Source: DASVHS01 sp038244815
GTDB taxonomy: Bacteria; Acidobacteriota; Thermoanaerobaculia; Gp7-AA8
DNA: 64,000 nucleotides
NCBI GenBank assembly: GCA_038244815.1
Contig: JBBRTB010000008.1
Location: 62,001 to 126,000, forward strand
Direction: 5' to 3'
The position numbers and the translations under genes are program-made. The notes under the pieces were generated by a model. The model was not told the DNA's origin, did not search any database, and saw nothing but the letters and a program-made list of their open reading frames with translations. Every line of letters starts with the position of its first letter. The first letter of the stretch is position 1. Shown piece after piece: positions 61,584 through 64,000 of this stretch.

Positions 61584-62363
61584 TCAGTACTTTCCCATGC
61601 CTCTTTCCTTCGCCGGCAGAATCTCCAGGCAGGTCGTCCACCAGCCCGTCAGGATCGTCTCGACGAATTCCTCGGGCAGCTTCTCGCCCCGCATCTCACG
61701 GGCAAGGCGCTCATGGTCGTATGGGACAGGGATGAACTCGACGCTGACCTCGCCGCCAGTCTCGACCATCGCGTACCAGACATTCGTTTGACCGTCGTTC
61801 GCCGGACGCCCGATCACGCCGGCATTCACGACGTGGCGGCCGCTGGCGAGACGGCGATGCCAATGCAGGCCCGTGTGCGTGCAGACGATGACGTCGGCGG
61901 CGTGGTCGTCACAGAGGTTTTCGAGAAACGCCTCGGACGACGTCGAGCGCCACAGGAACTCGTTGATCCGGCGCGGTGAGCCGTGCACCAGCAGCACGCT
62001 GCGCCCGTCGACGTCCAGGCGCACGTTCCGCGGCAACGTCCCCATCCATTCCTTCAGCGTGTCCGACGTGTTCTCGAACGTGTAGTCGTACGAGATCTGT
62101 GCGTAGTGATTGTCGCGCGGATCGGTATAGCCGCAGTGGCAGTCGCTCGCCCGCGATGACAGCGATTCCTCGTAGTTGCCCTGGATTCCCGGAATACCCC
62201 GTTCGATGAGCAGCTCCGGCACCCGGTTCGGGTGCGGGCCGAACGCGCCGAGGTCGCCGAGGAAATAGACGGCGTCCGGAGCGCGCCGGGCGATGTCGTC
62301 GAGTGTTGCGCGCAGCGCCCAATAGTTGGAGTAGATGCCGCCGATGAACGCCAGCCGGGTCAT
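61584..62363 (-). CDS. Metallophosphoesterase with altered metal-ligand motif I
   Basis: The 259-residue YfcE/MJ0936-type calcineurin-like phosphoesterase. GDLGAFGPHP (motif II), GNYEE (where GNHD is usual), VHGSPRRINEFLW and the CTHTGLHWHR region are present, but the N-terminal DxH of motif I (ISDIHGN in relatives) is replaced by FIGGIYSNYWAL: Asp to Gly and His to Tyr. At least two metal ligands are therefore lost. A CHCGYTDPRDNHYAQ segment looks distinctive. The altered motif may mark a conserved subfamily rather than decay. Confidence 0.8.
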   Translation of the reverse strand: MTRLAFIGGIYSNYWALRATLDDIARRAPDAVYFLGDLGAFGPHPNRVPELLIERGIPGIQGNYEESLSSRASDCHCGYTDPRDNHYAQISYDYTFENTSDTLKEWMGTLPRNVRLDVDGRSVLLVHGSPRRINEFLWRSTSSEAFLENLCDDHAADVIVCTHTGLHWHRRLASGRHVVNAGVIGRPANDGQTNVWYAMVETGGEVSVEFIPVPYDHERLAREMRGEKLPEEFVETILTGWWTTCLEILPAKERGMGKY

Positions 62364-62403
62364 CGCGGGCCGCCTCCGACCGCGGGACGTCGCGCCACCG
62401 CCC

Positions 62404-62436
62404 GGATTCCTCGCCGTCTTCGCGGCTCGGAATGAC
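62404..62436 (+). repeat. REP-like hairpin repeat, single copy
   Basis: GGATTCCTCGCCGTC ... GCGGCTCGGAATGAC, almost identical to the copy at 53412 and to those at 46135 and 46182. It occupies half of the 79-bp gap between the phosphoesterase and radical SAM genes. Confidence 0.9.
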
Positions 62437-62442
62437 GCGGCC

Positions 62443-63306
62443 TCATGTCGTGCATGTCACGCCTTCGACCCAGCATGTGTGGCACGCACCGAACTTCAGT
62501 GGAAACGGCCGCAGCGTGTCGTCGATGCGGTCCCCCATCCGGGCCTCCGGCTGCTCGATGAGGATCGGACAGACGTAGACGCCCTTGCTCGTGACCATGC
62601 GGCACGAGGAACATTGCAGAACGCCGGCGTCACTCTCCTCGACCATGTCCGACGAGATCCGCTCCCAGTCCGCATACGCGCGCGTGCGCCGCTCCTCGGC
62701 TCCGATCCGAAAGAGGGGCAGGACCTTGAGGCGCGGCTTGGCGAAGCCGAACCCGCGAATCAGATCGAGAAATCGCGCGCGTCCCTGGCCCGTCTCCACA
62801 CCCTCGGCTGCGGTCGTCACGGTGATGACCGGGTTCAACCCGACCTCCGCAAGATTGCGCAGGCCGCTCATCACCTTCTCCCACACGCCCTGGCCGCGGA
62901 TGGCATCGTGCGACGGGGCGTCAAATCCATCAAGCGACACTCGGATGTCGAGCGAGTACTCGCTGCCGTCGAACAACTCGCGAAGCCGGAGGCACGTTTC
63001 CGGGCGAAGCAGCATCCCGTTGGTCAGCACCGTGGCCGGCCCCTGGCGCAGTGTGACTTCGAGAATCGCCAGCATGTCGTGATTCATGAACGGCTCGCCG
63101 CCCGTGAAGTAGTACTCGCGCACACCGAGCGCTCTGGCCTCGGCGAGGCGCGTCTCGACGTCGGCCAGCGACATCATCCCGTGGGAATGGTTCTGCGGCG
63201 ACGAGGAGATGAAGCAATGCGTGCACTCGATGTTGCAGAGCGTGCCGGCGACCTGCAGCCAGAGCGTGTCGAGCGCGACCAATGGCACGTGCGGAATCGC
63301 GGTCAT
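62443..63306 (-). CDS. Radical SAM protein with C-terminal cysteine cluster (SPASM-like)
   Basis: The 287-residue enzyme has the radical SAM CxxxCxxC cluster in CNIECTHCFISSS and the SAM-binding YYFTGGEPFMNH. Downstream cysteines (VLQCSSCRMVTSKG, VYVCPILIEQ, FGACHTCWVEGVTC) form a SPASM/twitch-like auxiliary cluster region. Such enzymes modify peptides, proteins or small molecules. It overlaps the flavoprotein gene start by four bases (ATGA), so these two are coexpressed. Substrate unknown. Confidence 0.88.
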   Translation of the reverse strand: MTAIPHVPLVALDTLWLQVAGTLCNIECTHCFISSSPQNHSHGMMSLADVETRLAEARALGVREYYFTGGEPFMNHDMLAILEVTLRQGPATVLTNGMLLRPETCLRLRELFDGSEYSLDIRVSLDGFDAPSHDAIRGQGVWEKVMSGLRNLAEVGLNPVITVTTAAEGVETGQGRARFLDLIRGFGFAKPRLKVLPLFRIGAEERRTRAYADWERISSDMVEESDAGVLQCSSCRMVTSKGVYVCPILIEQPEARMGDRIDDTLRPFPLKFGACHTCWVEGVTCTT

Positions 63307-64000
63307 GAATGGAGTGAAGCGAAAATCGTTTCCAGATGGACGAGTCCCGTGCGCAGCAGGAACGACGGCGCGCTGCCGTAACTGCGCGACCCGATGAAGA
63401 AGAAGTCCGGCTCGCCGCTGCCGAGATCGGCGGCGCTGACGTGCGGCACGGTCAGACAGTCGGTGACGTTGGAAATCGCACGGTACAGACGCGCGGAGCC
63501 GGCCGTCACGGGCGACGACTCGACGTTGAGCTCGCTGTGAATCCCGCCGTTCGGGCGGAAACCGGTGAACGCCGCCACACCATCGACGGTCACGCGGCGG
63601 CCGCCGCTCAGCGTCACCTCGATCCCGTCGTCGCGCGCGCTGAACGACTCCACCATGGCCCGGCGCTCGACGGAGAGAAAATCCGGCGGCTCCTCCGCGA
63701 GCCGGTTCGCCGCGCCGACGACGGCGGCGCGTTCCGGCAGCGGGTCTCCGATCGTCTCCTCGCAGGGACGGCGGTTCGGTTTCCGCACGGCCCAGGTCAC
63801 GCGCACTCCTTCCACCCCCGCCAGCATCACGATCGCGTTGGCCGCGGAATGGCCGTCGCCGACGAGCAGGATCCGCTTCCCTCGAAGCGCATCGAGCGAT
63901 GCGTCGAGCGCGCCGAGAGTGCGGATGGCCTGGATGTCGCTCTCGCCCGGCGCGGGCAATCCACCGGCGCCGATCGGATTGGGCGTCGCGTAACCGCCGG
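63303..64000 (-). CDS. FAD-dependent (pyridine nucleotide-disulfide type) flavoprotein, 5' end outside window
   Basis: The visible 232 codons give the C-terminal part of a flavin-dependent oxidoreductase. A Rossmann motif (RILLVGDGHSAANAIV) is followed by VRVTWAVRKP, a VDGVAAFTGFRPNG segment and the RTGLVHLETIFA end. The frame is open to the right edge, with GGYATPNPIGAGGLPA upstream, as in flavin monooxygenase/thioredoxin-reductase-like proteins. It is cotranscribed with the radical SAM gene (four-base overlap). The N-terminal FAD-binding region lies outside. Confidence 0.75.
   Translation of the reverse strand, partial: GGYATPNPIGAGGLPAPGESDIQAIRTLGALDASLDALRGKRILLVGDGHSAANAIVMLAGVEGVRVTWAVRKPNRRPCEETIGDPLPERAAVVGAANRLAEEPPDFLSVERRAMVESFSARDDGIEVTLSGGRRVTVDGVAAFTGFRPNGGIHSELNVESSPVTAGSARLYRAISNVTDCLTVPHVSAADLGSGEPDFFFIGSRSYGSAPSFLLRTGLVHLETIFASLHS

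Overview
The window is 64 kb of GC-rich bacterial chromosome, densely packed with genes on both strands and without rRNA, CRISPR or phage. The protein set points to an Acidobacteriota-like Gram-negative, probably Thermoanaerobaculia or Vicinamibacteria. It includes a TonB receptor with a carboxypeptidase-regulatory N-terminus, sulfatase-fold/TPR proteins, a VPS10-like beta-propeller protein, DUF4331, oligoendopeptidase F, a cyanophycinase-like peptidase and many secreted proteins of unknown function. This placement is inferred from gene content only.

Layout. 1-8.6 kb is housekeeping: C-terminal processing protease, TatAC, parvulin isomerase, aminotransferase, Ca2+/cation antiporter, TrmH-type methyltransferase, RsmI, PgsA and tRNA-Leu(CAG). 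9.0-12.0 kb holds a thioredoxin/DUF4266/DUF3570/ApbE cassette (exported flavin/redox chemistry) whose apbE is frameshifted as read. It is followed by a HupE/UreJ-like plus DUF4198 pair, probably for metal uptake, and by secreted proteins including DUF4331. A PAS-LuxR regulator is transcribed divergently from DUF4331. 17-30 kb carries exported hydrolases, a YHS lipoprotein, an acyl-CoA thioesterase, threonine dehydrogenase, phosphofructokinase, S9 and S51 peptidases and two tandem sulfatase-fold/TPR proteins. 30-39 kb has a TonB receptor, PepF, unknown secreted proteins and a GGDEF/EAL protein. A decayed IS256-type element bounded by heptamer repeats follows at 39.0-40.3 kb. 40.3-49.6 kb holds a hydrolase-fold lipoprotein, PheA, a UvrD-like helicase, a methyltransferase, peptidase E and the ClpS-ClpA-Aat N-degron operon. 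49.6-55.8 kb encodes a large beta-propeller protein, a rhodanese and a heparinase-like protein. 55.8-59.3 kb is an accessory segment bracketed by a 135-bp direct repeat: scraps of an IS91-type transposase, deoC and ribD, then two paralogous secreted proteins flanking an M15 peptidase. 59.2-64 kb has a dual-specificity phosphatase overlapping kup, a divergent metallophosphoesterase, a radical SAM protein and a flavoprotein cut by the window edge.

The signals I rate highest are not single genes. (1) Heptanucleotide tandem repeats of the CCCGAGG type sit in frame inside conserved genes (trmH twice, pheA, clpA) and once directly upstream of a promoter; other heptamers flank the IS256 copy. (2) A second dispersed family is a roughly 33-nt REP-like hairpin at 46.1, 53.4 and 62.4 kb, arranged head-to-head at 46.1 kb. 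(3) The 135-bp direct repeat brackets the accessory segment and suggests how it arrived. (4) Several genes have a TANNNT box only 6-7 nt before the start codon, suggesting leaderless transcription. Several catalytic folds have lost or changed key residues.
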